The notes under the pieces are model-generated. The model ran no database searches, was not told where the DNA came from, and saw only the letters and a list, made by a program, of their open reading frames with translations. A stretch of DNA of 64,000 nt from Nymphalis io (Eukaryota > Arthropoda > Insecta > Lepidoptera > Nymphalidae): positions 2,046,001 through 2,110,000 of the forward strand of contig NC_065908.1 in the NCBI RefSeq assembly GCF_905147045.1, in the 5' to 3' direction. The stretch's first letter is position 1, and the number at the start of each line of letters is the position of its first letter. A program made the position numbers and the translations under genes. Shown here in pieces: positions 22,938 to 33,970 of the stretch.

Positions 22938-23060
22938 CAATCGGCGGAAACGACGTCGCCCCACTTGTCAAAACTGCGTGACAGCTTTGCGAAACTGCGA
23001 GACACACTGTTGCAACTAATGTGAGTGACGTCATTTATTTCTATTTTTATTTTATTTCAG
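22938..23060. promoter_or_regulatory. GC-rich island with CRE and splice-acceptor-like end
   Basis: About 100 bases (22938-23033) with GGCGGAAACGACGTCGCCCC and a perfect cyclic-AMP-response-type palindrome TGACGTCA at 23026-23033, in otherwise AT-rich DNA. It is followed by TTTATTTTATTTCAG ending near 23060, which resembles an acceptor. It could be a small promoter, an enhancer, or a fragment of a mobile element. No open frame supports a coding exon. Confidence 0.35.
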
Positions 23061-23399
23061 TAGTAAAGTTTCATTGATGTAACTTTATATATAGTAGCGT
23101 TGCAATCAAAGACCTTGAAGCCATACGCTCACCATACCGTGTCTCTTTAGAGGAAGACAGCGTATAGCGATGAATTTATTTAGGTTTCATTTAAAAAATT
23201 CATATTTTATTGCGTGAAAATGGTTAGAGCGGGAGTGAATTACACTAAACATAATAATCATACACGTACTAATATTAAAAAGATATATATTCATCTTGAT
23301 TTTCGATGATTTCACTCCAAAACGAACAGGTCACACTACTACTAGTTCAGTTTCAGAGGGAACATTGCAAAATAGTATGTTAATATATTGCATAATTCT
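23061..23399. other. AT-rich DNA, nothing recognised
   Basis: No repeat or coding signal seen. Confidence 0.5.
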
Positions 23400-23408
23400 T
23401 GAGATATA

Positions 23409-23717
23409 GCCGAGATGGCCTAGTGGTTAGAACGCGTAAATCTCAACAGACAATCGTGGCTTCAAACCCGGGCAAGGGCCACTGAATTTCATGTGCTTAA
23501 TTTGTGTTTATAATTCATCTCGTGCTTGACGGTGAAGGAAAATATCGTGAATATCCTGCATGTGTCTAATTTCATTGAAATTCTGCCACATGTGTATTCT
23601 ACCAACCCGCATTGGAGCAGCGTGGTGGAATAAACTCCAAAACTTCTCCTCAAAAGGGAGAGGAGGCCTTAGCCCAGCAGTGGGACAATAACAGGCTGTT
23701 ACTGTACTGTACTATAC
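23409..23717 (+). mobile_element. SINE family A, full length
   Basis: An 11 bp direct repeat TGAGATATAGC (23400-23410 and 23718-23728) flanks it. A box TGGCCTAGTGG, B box near 23463 and a TTACTGTACTGTAC tail are all intact. Confidence 0.88.
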
Positions 23718-23814
23718 TGAGATATAGCTATTGATAACCGTATAAAGTTATACTATTGAGTAGAGATGGGTAGCTAGTTAACAATATATTAAAGTCAACT
23801 GAGATTAATCTGGA

Positions 23815-24025
23815 TCGGGTGTATACCACTAACTAATCACATATTGTACCGCTAAACAGCAATAAATAAATTATGTTTTTTTTAATAAATAAATTGTGTT
23901 TCGGTTTGAAGAGTAATTGAGCCAGTCATTTACAGGCACGATGATTCATATTTCCTACACTCGCACTGTCTTCGATAGTGGTGAGCACTTAACATCAGGT
24001 GACCTATTGAACAGACCGCCTATTA
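23815..24025 (+). repeat. Degenerate family B copy
   Basis: GTGTTTCGGTTTGAAGAGTAATTGAGCC, ACAGGCACGATG and CACTTAACATCAGGTGACC keep the order of B. A ~30 bp AT-rich interruption sits in the middle. Confidence 0.6.
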
Positions 24026-24354
24026 CGAATTAAATTTAAAAAATGTATACAAAAAAAAACGTATAAATTTAAAAAGAAGTGTCAGTGACAACCGTGTGTA
24101 GGGCTGACCGGAGATGCGCAAAATGCATCCGAGTTCCAGCGACGTGTGACGATGACTCAATGATAACACCGCAAACTGTGTATTGCGATATGATTGAAAA
24201 TTATTGACCAATCTCGAGTCACGAACTTGCCTATAATTATATACATACAACTGAGGTTTGCGATTCCAAAATAGAATACAATTCTCATGCAAAAATATTT
24301 ACAACAAATCAAGATACTTGAAAATGTTTCTATCATATTTACAATCAATACTTA

Positions 24355-24415
24355 CTTGCCCTTTGGCTTACCTACTCATCATATATTCTACCACCAAGCA
24401 ACACTACTCTGTCTG
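24355..24415 (+). repeat. Family B 5' fragment
   Basis: TACCTACTCATCATATATTC and ACCACCAAGCAACACTACTC resemble the ACCACCCACTCATCAGATATTCTACCGCAAAACAGCAG block of B. The overlapping minus frames 24023-24348 have no recognised product. Confidence 0.4.
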
Positions 24416-24964
24416 AATCTGTAAGAAATATTTCTGAATAAATAAGTACGTATTTGTTACAGAAAATATTTAAATAAAAAAAGCAAAAACAAGTAACAAA
24501 CAACATTATTTATAAATATTTATAATATTTTCTGTGACAAAAAAACGCGTTTTATTAAATTTAATTCTAAAATTGAAATGTCTGAATAGAGCGCAATGTA
24601 ATTTAAATATTTCTTTAGAATTACAGTAAAATATTTCATTACAAAAATCGTTAAGAGGCATCAAATTAAAACTCGATTTCAACTTGTATCGAATTAACGT
24701 CATAGTCTCAAAGCGTTGAAACACAAAGTACATTAAAACAGAGCGCGAAGTTACAAATTGCTTTAGTTAATGGACCAGCGAAGTCATCCCATGGTAACCA
24801 GAACATCAAACACGAGTTTTTCTTTTATTTAGGCTTATAACTTGCGTATAATATTTATGTTTTCTTATTTGGACGTTTGTTACTCGATCAGTCGTACAAT
24901 CGTATAGTCCTCTTTTATTTAAACTGAATAACACGGTTCAAGTCCGTCATGAGAGTTTAATTGT
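24416..24964. other. AT-rich DNA, nothing recognised
   Basis: A 75-codon minus frame (24506-24733) is AT-rich chance. No other signal. Confidence 0.5.
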
Positions 24965-25095
24965 ATGCTCGGTGGTGAAAGCCATTTACCTTCATTGCTG
25001 AGCACCAGATGAATTATAAATACATATTAAATGCATGAAAATCTCTCGGAACTCAGTACAGAGTTAAGTCTTCTAACCAATGGGCCACCACGTCT
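24965..25095 (-). repeat. Degenerate SINE family A
   Basis: The minus strand keeps GGCCCATTGGTTAGAAGAC (A-box region), ATTCATCTGGTGCTC and a partial body. B box and tail are eroded. Confidence 0.55.
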
Positions 25096-26055
25096 CTCAC
25101 ATCACAAAAAATGTCTTCCAAATTTTCCAAAGAAGAAGACAGACATGCGCTTAGTAGATAGAAATAAGAAAAAGCTCCTAACACATACTACAACCTAAAT
25201 TGTGTTATTACACATTCGAACCTCTGCGTTTTTATTATTAAAGCAAATTGCCTACAAACGTAACCGCCTCTATCGATTTATTGATGTGTATAGACTCGTT
25301 ACAATGTGTACGTTTGATTGAACAATGATAAAATAAAAATGCCTTCAGACAACTGCTATTTATGATAATGATGTATTGTATTTATATAAAAGTAACATAT
25401 TTACATATTTATTTATTCTGTACGTATATATGTCACTTCTCTCAATCGGCTGATTGAACAGTAGATGAGACTGCGATGGATTTTTATTACAAAAAAAAAA
25501 CACTTGAAATATACAATTAATTTAAAACATATCTAAAAAAATATCATATGGTATTATTATAACATACATTTTGTCCCGAATTTATAAATATCTGATACTA
25601 GATCGCTAAAATCGGTCATATATCATACAATCCGCATTGCAACATCGTGATTGAACAAATTGGAACCCTTCTTAAAATCTAAAGCCTTAGCCCAATCATT
25701 TAGATCAGTATATTATTCATTAAATAGTGCAGAAATATTCAATAATGGTATAATTATTATACCATGACCCAAATATCTGATTACAAGCTGATATAATCGA
25801 TTTATGTGTTACAAGTAATCAAATTAGAAAACATTTATTTATAACTTTTTAATTAATGTCAATGACATATCTTTAGTAAATAATTATTGTTTTAAAAGTT
25901 ATAAATGATTTCAATTTTAGTTTTTAAATTCTAATGGTATAATTAAATAATTCAAAATATTAAAAAAAAAGTAGTTTTGTTGTTTCATTTGTATGTCTGT
26001 AGAAATATATATATATTTTTAATTTAGTTTGATATATATGATAGTTTTATATTTA
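25096..26055. other. AT-rich DNA, nothing recognised
   Basis: No gene, repeat or RNA found. Contains A/T runs and ATATAT stretches. Confidence 0.5.
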
Positions 26056-26610
26056 ACTAGTTTTCGCCTGCGGCTTTGCCCGCCTTAGTGTTAGGAATGT
26101 GTCATCAGGGTCCAAGCTTTGTTCATAACAAATTTCATCAAAATCGGTTCAGTCGCTTAGCTGTGAATGCGTGACGGACAGAAAGAGTTACTTTCAACAG
26201 TACAGTAACAGTAACAGACTGTTAATGTCCCACTGCTGGGCTAAGGCCTCCTCTCCCTTTTTGAGGAGGTTGGAAGCTTATTCCACCACGTTGCTCCAAT
26301 GCAGGATGGTAGAATACATATGTGGTATAATTTCAATGAAATTAGACAAATGCAGGTTTCCTCACGATGTTTTCCTTCACCGCCAAGCACGAGATGAATT
26401 AAAACACAAATTAAGCACATGAATATTCAGTGGTGCTTGCCCGGGTTTGAACCCACGATCATCGGTTCAGATTCACGCGTTCTAACCACTAGGTCATCTC
26501 GACTTGTTCAAGCTTTGTTCATAACAAATTTCATCAAAATCGGTTCAGTGGCTTAGCAGTGAATGCATGACGGGCAGAACGAGTTTCTTTGGCATTTATA
26601 ATATTAGTAT
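26056..26610 (-). mobile_element. Helitron-like non-autonomous element with nested SINE
   Basis: The minus strand ends CGCAGGCGAAAACTAGT (hairpin-capable end plus CTAGT at 26056), and the other end is ATACTAATATTATAAATGCC (26591-26610). Both are typical of lepidopteran Helitron-like elements. A family A SINE (26196-26505) interrupts it. The 83 bp on each side of the SINE are near-duplicates (26113-26195 and 26509-26591, seven mismatches). Confidence 0.65.
26196..26505 (-). mobile_element. SINE family A, nested in Helitron-like element
   Basis: CAGTAACAGTAACAG tail at 26200 and a head complement GGTCATCTCGAC at about 26492. B box complement near 26445. Frame 26171-26422 is its translation. 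Confidence 0.85.
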
Positions 26611-27031
26611 CGATTATATTCGTTATTTTATTAACTTAAGTGAAATATTCCCTATGTACACTAAATAGGAAATATCTAAAGATACAATTTCTAAAAAAGT
26701 AGAAAACATATTGTCGACATGTTAAATAAATTTTAGGCCGGAATCTGCTCTAGTTCTGTAATCTTGAAGAATTTAAAGCGACGAGTCAGAAATTTACAAT
26801 GTCTTGATGTATACAAACTAAAAAATTTCGACTTATTTTCTAACTACATTTCGAAAAACTTATTTTTAAGCTTTGTTCACATATGGGCACGATCGGTCAT
26901 TCGCACGAGCGAAATCGACTGGTAAGCAAAGATACTTCACATTATCTTCTAAAATTCTTATTAATATTTGCAGTGACAACGTATATGAGATGCCTTCCTA
27001 TATAAATATTTAAAAAATGTTTTTAAGTTGC
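26611..27031. other. AT-rich DNA, nothing recognised
   Basis: No recognised feature. 26870-26940 is slightly less AT-rich (GGGCACGATCGGTCATTCGC). Confidence 0.45.
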
Positions 27032-27298
27032 GTTTTTTTTTTATAGAATAGGAAGGTGGACGAGCATATGGGTCACCTGATGGTAAGTGGTCACCAACGC
27101 CCATAGAGATTGGCATTGTAAGAAATGTTAACCATCGCTTACATCGCCAATGCGCCACCAACCTGTACCTGTATATACTGCCTCATTCACCCTTCAAACC
27201 GGAACACAACAATACCAAGTACTGCTGTTTTGCGGTTGAATATCTGATGAGTGGGTGGCACCTACCCAGACGAGCTTGCACAAAGCTCTACCACCAGT
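27032..27298 (-). mobile_element. Repeat family B, small internal deletion
   Basis: Complete from CTGGTGGTAGAGC (27298) to the oligo-A end (27032), but the CTTAGTTCCCAAGG region is deleted (about 20 bases missing after GCCACCAACC). Confidence 0.87.
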
Positions 27299-28454
27299 TG
27301 CACATTATCCATTTGTACAAATTGAATATGGAATACAATAGCGTGAGGTCGTGACCACGACAGGTGCAACACTGTTGCAACGTAGAATCAATAAAAAAGC
27401 TAAATTTGCGTTTAAAAACAAGTCCTTTTTTCATTTTTATAAATAATGAAATATTTTCCAATTGTGTACATTTTTAATAATTGTTTCTATAAATACAAAC
27501 TCTGATAAGCTTTGTTGATTTTGTTATAAATAAATAATTAATTTTACGTAGAATGCGTCCTTATTTAAATATATATAAAATTGATATTACCCTGCATGCC
27601 AAGGTTGCCTGTGTGAACATCCAGAATGTCAACGATGCTTGGGATTCCCGGAATTTGGAAAAAGCTTGAATCGATTTAAATAACAACCAGCCTTTGTTTG
27701 ACTTTGTGGTGGTTATTTTTATTACTTCGAGTTGTTTTATTAAATTTTTTTCTTCATAACCTTAATACATTACTTTCTCTCTTTCTGTCATTATTGATTT
27801 GATATTTGACAGAAGAAGACAACGTATCGTTTAACTGATCACGCTTAACAACATTTATAAGTAAATGTGTATATGTATATAAATATAATGTGGCAATTAA
27901 GACATTTTAAAAAGCCAAGCGGTAACACTGTTTTGAACCGTATTTAATTTTTCTTTGGCGATTTTATACTATATAATAGAATGGTTCATATCTGCAACTT
28001 GCTTCTGTAATTTAATTAATTATTTTTATACATTATCTATAACCATAGATCTGAATAATTATTAACCCCTATAATAGAAGAACATTTTAACGATGTAAAT
28101 GTAAACATCATAATTAACCTTCAAATTATTCATACAAAAAATAGGTCTTTTGTACATATCTTAAATTTCCTAGTCAATGAACACGAGACTTTGGTTCAGC
28201 GGGCATTTATGTGCATTTAACCAATTGCGTAATGTTTCGTTATGTAACACGGTCTCTAAATCATAGTTGATTCCCTATAAAGAGGCCTTTACATATTAAA
28301 ACTTTTTACTAGTTACTTTAATCGTCATTAAAGATCACCAAGTTGAAAAGTAGATTCTAATAAAAAGTATCTACTCTATAGAGGTAATAGGTTTACAGTT
28401 TGTGTTAGCAGTAGGGACGACAATGACCCGAGTTCGACCTTCAGATGACTCTTG
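27299..28454. other. AT-rich DNA, nothing recognised
   Basis: 27590-27670 is less AT-rich (CCTGCATGCCAAGGTTGCCTG) but shows no frame. No gene or repeat identified. Confidence 0.5.
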
Positions 28455-28690
28455 ACACAATATTGCGGGTTCAAGCAAGCACCGCTGTACTTTAAAGTGT
28501 TTAATTCGTGTTTTCAGCACAAAATGCTCAGTGATAAAGGAAAACATCGTGATGAAACCTGCATGCATCGGATGCAAATCTTTAACATGTATAGCCCACC
28601 AACCCCTATTGGAGCAGCATGTGAAATAAGCTCCAAATCTCGTCAAAAAGGGGGGGCCTTAGCCCAGCATTGGGATATTAACTAAACCCT
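28455..28690 (+). repeat. Diverged SINE family A
   Basis: GCGGGTTCAAGCAAGCACC, AAACATCGTGATGAAACC, CACCAACCCCTATTGGAGCAGC and CCTTAGCCCAGCATTGGG keep the order of A, while the A box is unrecognisable. Frames 28371-28646 and 28452-28685 are translations of it. Confidence 0.7.
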
Positions 28691-29068
28691 TACTTTACTT
28701 TTTTTACATAAAATTTATTAAAAAAAATCATATGATAATAGAATAAGAAAAAAAAACTATCGATTTAAGTATACTTTATCAATTACTCCGATGTAAATGC
28801 TTCTTAGTAGACAAAATTTGGTTAACATGAGTATTTTAGTATTTTATATGCAGCGGTATCTTTGGAGTTGGTGATTTATTACCTAATGTTGTGATATTAT
28901 AAATTAAAATTTGGCCAATGTTCAAACGCAGCTATTTGCTTTTAAATGTAGTTTATATAATATTTATAATGCTGCTGCAATATTTCGAATAAAATATTTT
29001 GAAAATGGAATATTGATCTATATCTATTTCATAAACCAATTCGTCCAAAGAATCATTGTATTCAACGT
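28691..29068. other. AT-rich DNA, nothing recognised
   Basis: The 82-codon frame 28911-29159 is AT-rich and ends inside the SINE that follows, so I do not treat it as a gene. Confidence 0.5.
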
Positions 29069-29081
29069 ACATTCTAGAATA

Positions 29082-29442
29082 ATAATGTCCTCCAGACCGA
29101 TTTCGGCCACGGCGGCCAATCACAAGAGAGATTCGGCAACTAAGCAGGAGATATTATAGTGCACAAGTGTGTGCGCAAGCACAGGTGCACTCTCTATTCG
29201 CTAACTCTCATAATCCGATGGGACGGCAATCCGACACGACCGGAAAAAGTTCAGGCGCAGGACCAACGGCTTTACGAGCTTTTCGAGGCACGGGAGTGAA
29301 CACATTTCCAACTTCCAGACTCCGGGCTGTTACTGAGAATTTTAACCGAAAACCGAATAACTTTTTATTGGCCCGACCTGGGAATTGAACCAGGACCTTC
29401 GGGTCTGAGGCCTTACATCCAGCCACTAAACCAACGAGGCAG
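29082..29442 (-). mobile_element. SINE family D, full length, best-preserved copy
   Basis: The minus strand starts with a tRNA-like head CTGCCTCGTTGGTTTAGTGG (A box), then CTTCGGGTC-type anticodon-arm sequence and GGTTCAATTCC (B box). Next come CGGGCCAATAAAAAG, CAGTAACAGCCCGGAGTCTG, CTTTTTCCGGTCGTGTCGG and CTCTCTTGTGATTGGCCGCC, ending GGAGGACATTATT. The 13 bp direct repeat ACATTCTAGAATA (29069-29081 and 29443-29455) is the target-site duplication. The cloverleaf is not a functional tRNA gene; the body is fused to it. Frames 29167-29388 and 29208-29426 are translations. Confidence 0.9.
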
Positions 29443-29455
29443 ACATTCTAGAATA

Positions 29456-30061
29456 CTGCTTATGATATCATATATATATAAATAATGTTATATATATATG
29501 CAATGTTTATATTCATTTTTTGAGATCAAGAGATTTCTATAATGTTTGGCCAATCACCGTTAAAGTTGGTTGTGTATTTTTTTTTATGGAGAAGGTCCAT
29601 TTTATTAACTCTGCTGCTGTTTGCTGACGTCTGCTGGGTTTTGCTAATATATATTAAAGGCTGATAATTTATCAATGCCATCTAAATTATAATACTAAGA
29701 GATATTCAGAAAATATGATTCCTTCGTTTTGTAGAGACGCATTACGATAGGATTTCTAGTGATTTTGATTTTAAGATAGAGTGTACCCTCTCAATCTTTA
29801 ACTTTACCCAATAGCCACAGACAAAGTTTCATTGATTTTATCACAGCAAGACATATAATTACGTTCATATACGTATTTCGATTAGATAAACTTGACACTA
29901 AAAACGCAGACAAAGCCGCGAAGTAGGGGAACTAATAATTTATGAAATTGAAAAGAACTCAGTTTATCCAACATATATTAATTCTATTCTAATTCTTGAA
30001 AAAGTAGCTCGTGTTAAAATAAAAAAAATAAAAACGCTATGTATTTATTAGAGCCCCCTTG
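29456..30061. other. AT-rich DNA with a CTGCTG-type patch
   Basis: CTCTGCTGCTGTTTGCTGACGTCTGCTGGGTTTTGC at 29609-29645 is a short GCT-rich microrepeat. Nothing else recognised. Confidence 0.45.
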
Positions 30062-30073
30062 AATAAATTTATA

Positions 30074-30268
30074 CCGTACCGTACCGTAGGTAGGAGAAGG
30101 TTTGGAGCTTATTCCACCAGCTGGAGCAGCGTGGTGGAATGCGGGTTGGTAATGTGTATTCACACATGTGGCAGAATTTCGATGAAATTAGACACATGCA
30201 GGTTTCCTCATGATGTTTTCCTTCACCGTCAAGCACGAGATGAATTATAAACACAAATTAAGCACATT
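30074..30268 (-). mobile_element. SINE family A, 5'-truncated, with micro-inversions
   Basis: A 12 bp direct repeat AATAAATTTATA (30062-30073 and 30269-30280) bounds it. The ACCGT pentanucleotide tail (30074-30087) is intact, the tRNA head is absent, and insertion stopped before the B box. Inside, CACCAGCTGGAGCAGCGTGGTGGAA replaces CACCACGCTGCTCCAA (partial inversion plus duplication near 30112-30140), and a second insertion duplicates GTGTATTC in reverse. Frames 30059-30250 and 30069-30254 are translations. Confidence 0.85.
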
Positions 30269-30280
30269 AATAAATTTATA

Positions 30281-30583
30281 TTAAATGTTAATATCGTCTC
30301 CGCATTGGATGCTTACGACTCGCAAATAACCTCTTAAGACATAATCAATCAAGCTTGTTGCAATCTATCACGACGTATTTTGATTACTTATTTATTGTTA
30401 TGCTGTGTGAGCGAACTGAACAACCGATTCACAAGATTGTTTTATACAAACGTAATTACTATAATACTGTTTTTTATATATTATTCTCCAAACGGTAAAA
30501 TAGTTTTAAACATCTCGTTTTTAAGTAGTTATTGGGTTATATTGTTGTAGAGTTATTGTTATAACTTGACAGGTTTGTGTTTT
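30281..30583. other. AT-rich DNA, nothing recognised
   Basis: No feature seen. Confidence 0.5.
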
Positions 30584-30874
30584 ACTGGTGGTAAGGCTTT
30601 GTGAAAGCTCGTCTGGGTAGGTACCACCCACTCATAAGATATTCTTCCGCAAAACAGCAGTACTTAATATTGTTGTGTTACGGTTTGAAGGGTGAGTGAG
30701 CCAGTGTAATTACAGGCACAAGGGACATAAAATCATAGTTCCCAAGGTTGGTGGCGCATTGGCTATGTCAGCGATGGTTGACATTTCTTACAATGCTAAT
30801 ATCTAAGGCCTTTCGTGACCACTTACCATCAGATGGCCCATATGCTCGTCCGCCTTCCTATTCTATAAAAAAAG
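30584..30874 (+). mobile_element. Repeat family B, near full length
   Basis: Starts CTGGTGGTAAGGC and ends CCTTCCTATTCTATAAAAAAAG. Few changes from the 11146 copy. Confidence 0.88.
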
Positions 30875-30904
30875 ACAGTTGTAGTTTTTGATATATAAAT
30901 GTGA

Positions 30905-31080
30905 CGTGATAAGGTATGGCATAGTGCTTAGAATATTTGGATGATAAACGAAGATTGCGGGTTCTAACCCAGGTCAACGACACAGTGTGTTATATGCTTA
31001 ATTTGTGTTTATATTTAATCTCGTGCTCTTGAAGGAAAATACCGTGAGGAAACCAGCATGTATCGAATGAAATTCTAAAC
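30905..31080 (+). repeat. Diverged SINE family A
   Basis: AAGGTATGGCATAGTGCTTAG (A-box region) and CGGGTTCTAACCCAGGTC (B box), then TAATTTGTGTTTATATTTAATC; the 3' half is lost. A tRNA gene is unlikely, because body words of the SINE follow. Confidence 0.65.
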
Positions 31081-31146
31081 TTTATAAAAAAAAAATAGAT
31101 AATAATTGTTATATATAAATTTCAATTCAATGTTATCAACTACATA

Positions 31147-31415
31147 TTATAATAATAATAATATCCTGGGACATTTTTCACACACGGCCATCTGATCAAA
31201 TTAAGCTTGTACAGAGCTTGGACTATGTAAACCAGACAACTGATATACATATACTATTTTTCTTTTGTAAATACATACTTATATAGATAATTACACCCAG
31301 ACTCAGGACAAACAGACATGTTCATGCACACAAATATCAATCCTGGGTGGGAATCGAACCCACAACCTTCGTCGTGAAAAGCAAGCATCCACCAACCACG
31401 CCAATCGCCTCGTCA
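31147..31415 (-). mobile_element. SINE family C
   Basis: ATT-repeat tail at 31147, B box complement at 31350 (GGGAATCGAACCC) and A-box region complement CACGCCAATCG near 31400. Close to 53879-54155. Confidence 0.83.
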
Positions 31416-31749
31416 TAGCATATTACAGTTGTACCATAAAATTAATTACATTATGATGTGTTAGGCAGTCATGGGTTATATCCCGATTACGTGAACCAAA
31501 GCTTTGTAGGAGAATCGCGTGCGTAACACTAATCAATAGATATTGGATCTTAAATTAAATTTTGTAGTTTAGATAATATGCGAGAACAGATGGTGATGAA
31601 CATACACTCAACACACTGAAATCATATACCATCTTTGCGGCTTAGTTGTCGGGTAAAAATAAGTAAAATAAGTTTATAAGTGCATAAGCTTGTTTGGTTT
31701 GAGGGTATTTGTTTGTTTGTTTTTAATTAGGTGGATAGACAATTAAAAA
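31416..31749. other. Unique DNA, nothing recognised
   Basis: No repeat or coding signal. Confidence 0.45.
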
Positions 31750-32045
31750 GCCGAGATGGCCTAGTGGTTAGAACGCGTGAATCTTAACAAATGATCGTGG
31801 GTTCAAGCCCGGGCAATACTGAATTTTCATGTGCTAAATTATGATTATAATTCATCTCGTGCTTGACGGTGAAGGAAAACATCATAAGGAAACCTGCATG
31901 TGTCTAATTTCATTGAAATTCTGCCACATATGTATTCTACCAACCCGCATTGGAGCAGCATGGTGGAATAAGCTCTAAAAACCTTCTCCTCAAAAAGGAA
32001 GAAGGGGCCTTAGCCCATCTGTGGGACATTAACAGGCTGATACTG
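31750..32045 (+). mobile_element. SINE family A, near full length
   Basis: Head GCCGAGATGGCCTAGTGG, B box GGTTCAAGCCCGGGC, a small deletion after it, and a terminal GGCTGATACTGAAAAAAAA. Confidence 0.85.
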
Positions 32046-32074
32046 AAAAAAAAACTAAATACTGGATAAGCAAC

Positions 32075-32230
32075 TTGACCACCTGATAGTAGTGGTCACC
32101 ACCGCCTAACATTGACGCTTTAGGAAATATGAACCATAATTTACATAATCAACGTACCACCAACATAGGGAACCAAAGTGTCATGCCCCTTGAGCCAGTA
32201 GTTACACGGACTGTCACCGGCCTTCAAATT
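32075..32230 (-). repeat. Degenerate family B copy
   Basis: ACCACCTGATAGTAGTGGTC, CCACCAACATAGGGAACC and CATGCCCCTTGAGCC follow the reverse order of B, and the 5' part is lost. Confidence 0.55.
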
Positions 32231-32948
32231 ATTTGAAGGCAAGCTAACCTCCACGCCACACATGTATAAGATATTGTATTTCCAGGAATACACTACAAGT
32301 ATGGGGCTACGCATATTTACACTATGAGTTTCTATCGAAACTCATAATATTCTTCATCTCGCTTTACAATAAAACGTGACATGAATTGCTAACACGAATT
32401 CAGGCATTATAATTTAACGATTGCACGGAACAAAACCTGTAACCTTTTATTAATTTCTTCGTATTCCATTCACCAAGCCATTACAGTTCAAATATTATGT
32501 TAAAAAATTAACCGTAAGTTTTTCCATAAAATTCTTTCAAACAATGAAATAGGAAGCCGTTTGTTAAGACGCCGAGTCTATACGAATGAAGAGTGAATAC
32601 GAACTTCGTAGGCTAAGAGCTTAATTTTTTTAACCATTTATTAGCTTGAATATCAACCTTAGCTTAGTATGACGAGAAAGTAAATATTAAATTCTATATT
32701 TAAATAACTTTTTTAATAGAAATTAATATGACAAAAATTAAAACTCGAGTATTTTCTTAAAATTTCACAGTCAGAATGTACGAGTCGCAATTGTAATATT
32801 ATTAATAAAAAAAGTTTCCTTATCAATTCAAAAAAATAAACTTTTCGAATAACTTGAAAATTGCGACATAGTCATTATTATTTATTCAACGAGTTAAATT
32901 ATTATGATTTTTTATAATTTAAAAAATATTTCAGTAAGATATATATAA
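32231..32948. other. AT-rich DNA, nothing recognised
   Basis: No gene, repeat or RNA seen. Confidence 0.5.
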
Positions 32949-32962
32949 AAATTTAAAGTACA

Positions 32963-33290
32963 GCAACAGCCTGTTAATGTCCCACTGCTGGGCTAAAGAC
33001 TCCTCCCCATTTTGAGGAGAAGGTTTGGAGCTTATTCCACCGCCCTGCTCCAATGCGGGTTGGTGGAATACACATGTGGCAGAATTTCGATGAAATTAGA
33101 CACATGCAAGTTTCCTCACGATGTTTTCCTTCACCGTAAAGCTCGAGATGAATTATAAACACAAATTAAGCACATGAATATTAAGTGGTGCTTGCCCGGG
33201 TTTGAACCCACGATCATCGGTTAAGATTCACGCGTTCTTACCACTAGGCCATCTCGGCTAATCTTATTTATTTATTATAATTATTTATTT
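32963..33290 (-). mobile_element. SINE family A, full length
   Basis: The 14 bp direct repeat AAATTTAAAGTACA (32949-32962 and 33291-33304) flanks it. The head complement ends GGCCATCTCGGC at about 33260, and the remaining ~30 bases before the right repeat are AT-rich (TTATTTATTTATTATAATTA). Frame 32974-33162 is its translation. Confidence 0.87.
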
Positions 33291-33304
33291 AAATTTAAAG
33301 TACA

Positions 33305-33718
33305 ATATATATAATTAATCGTTTAAAATAAAACTTGTTTGTAATAAAAATGAATGTATCTCTTACACTGTAATGCAGTCTACAAACGGTTAGTAGAATA
33401 TTTGTCGCTTTAATTAGATACCGTGCTCACACCTCAACTCGAATGGGGCACGGCGTGGGAACGTCACGAGTGACAACTCACTGACTCACATTTAAATAGT
33501 GAGTTTAACTAAGTGCTCGTAATTTTGAGTTTATCTGTAATATATTTTAATATAAATCCATAATGTACTGGTCATCTTTATTGTTCTTACATGTTTTAAA
33601 TAGCGCGATTCAAAATATAACTAGCGCCATCTAGTGACGAAAATAAAATAAAAATGAATACAGTCGATACTTGATTGTTCAGACACCTTCGTACCAGAAG
33701 AAAACTCAGAGCCGATCT
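33305..33718. other. Unique DNA with a GC-rich patch and CTCF-like motif
   Basis: 33415-33490 contains GGGCACGGCGTGGGAACGTC and a TGACTCA (AP-1-type) word at 33482. The CTCF-like site is listed separately. No frame or repeat. Confidence 0.4.
33624..33637 (-). promoter_or_regulatory. CTCF-like motif
   Basis: The reverse complement TCACTAGATGGCGC fits the published vertebrate CTCF core CCASYAGRKGGCRS at 13 of 14 positions and contains the AGATGGCGC core also reported for insect CTCF. It could be a boundary element, or part of a repeat I do not recognise. Confidence 0.4.
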
Positions 33719-33970
33719 ATTGGCTTTGTGCAAGCTCGTCTGGTAGGTACCACCCACTCATCAGATATTCTTGTGTTCCGGTTTGAAGGGTGAGTGATTC
33801 AGTGTAATTACAGGCACAATAGATATAACATCTTAGTTCCCAAGGTTGGTGGCGCAATGGCAATGTAAGCGATGGTTAACATTTCTTACATTGCCAATGT
33901 CTATGGTGTTGGTGAACACTTACCATCGGGTGGCCCATATATTCGACCGCCTACCTACTCTATAAAAAAA
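33719..33970 (+). mobile_element. Repeat family B, internal deletion
   Basis: The CTACCGCAAAACAGCAGTACTTGG block is missing between GATATTC and TTGTGTTCCGG. The rest is intact to the oligo-A end. Confidence 0.85.

Noticed and set aside
23026..23033. CRE at 23026 taken as proof of a gene promoter
   Set aside because: A single 8 bp palindrome in a GC patch is suggestive only; kept as a low-confidence regulatory call.
28911..29159. 82-codon open frame
   Set aside because: AT-rich composition and it runs into SINE D; no motif or conserved frame.
29082..29442. tRNA-like cloverleaf with A and B boxes
   Set aside because: Fused to a SINE body with a target-site duplication; not a free tRNA gene. 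The same applies to heads in families A and C.
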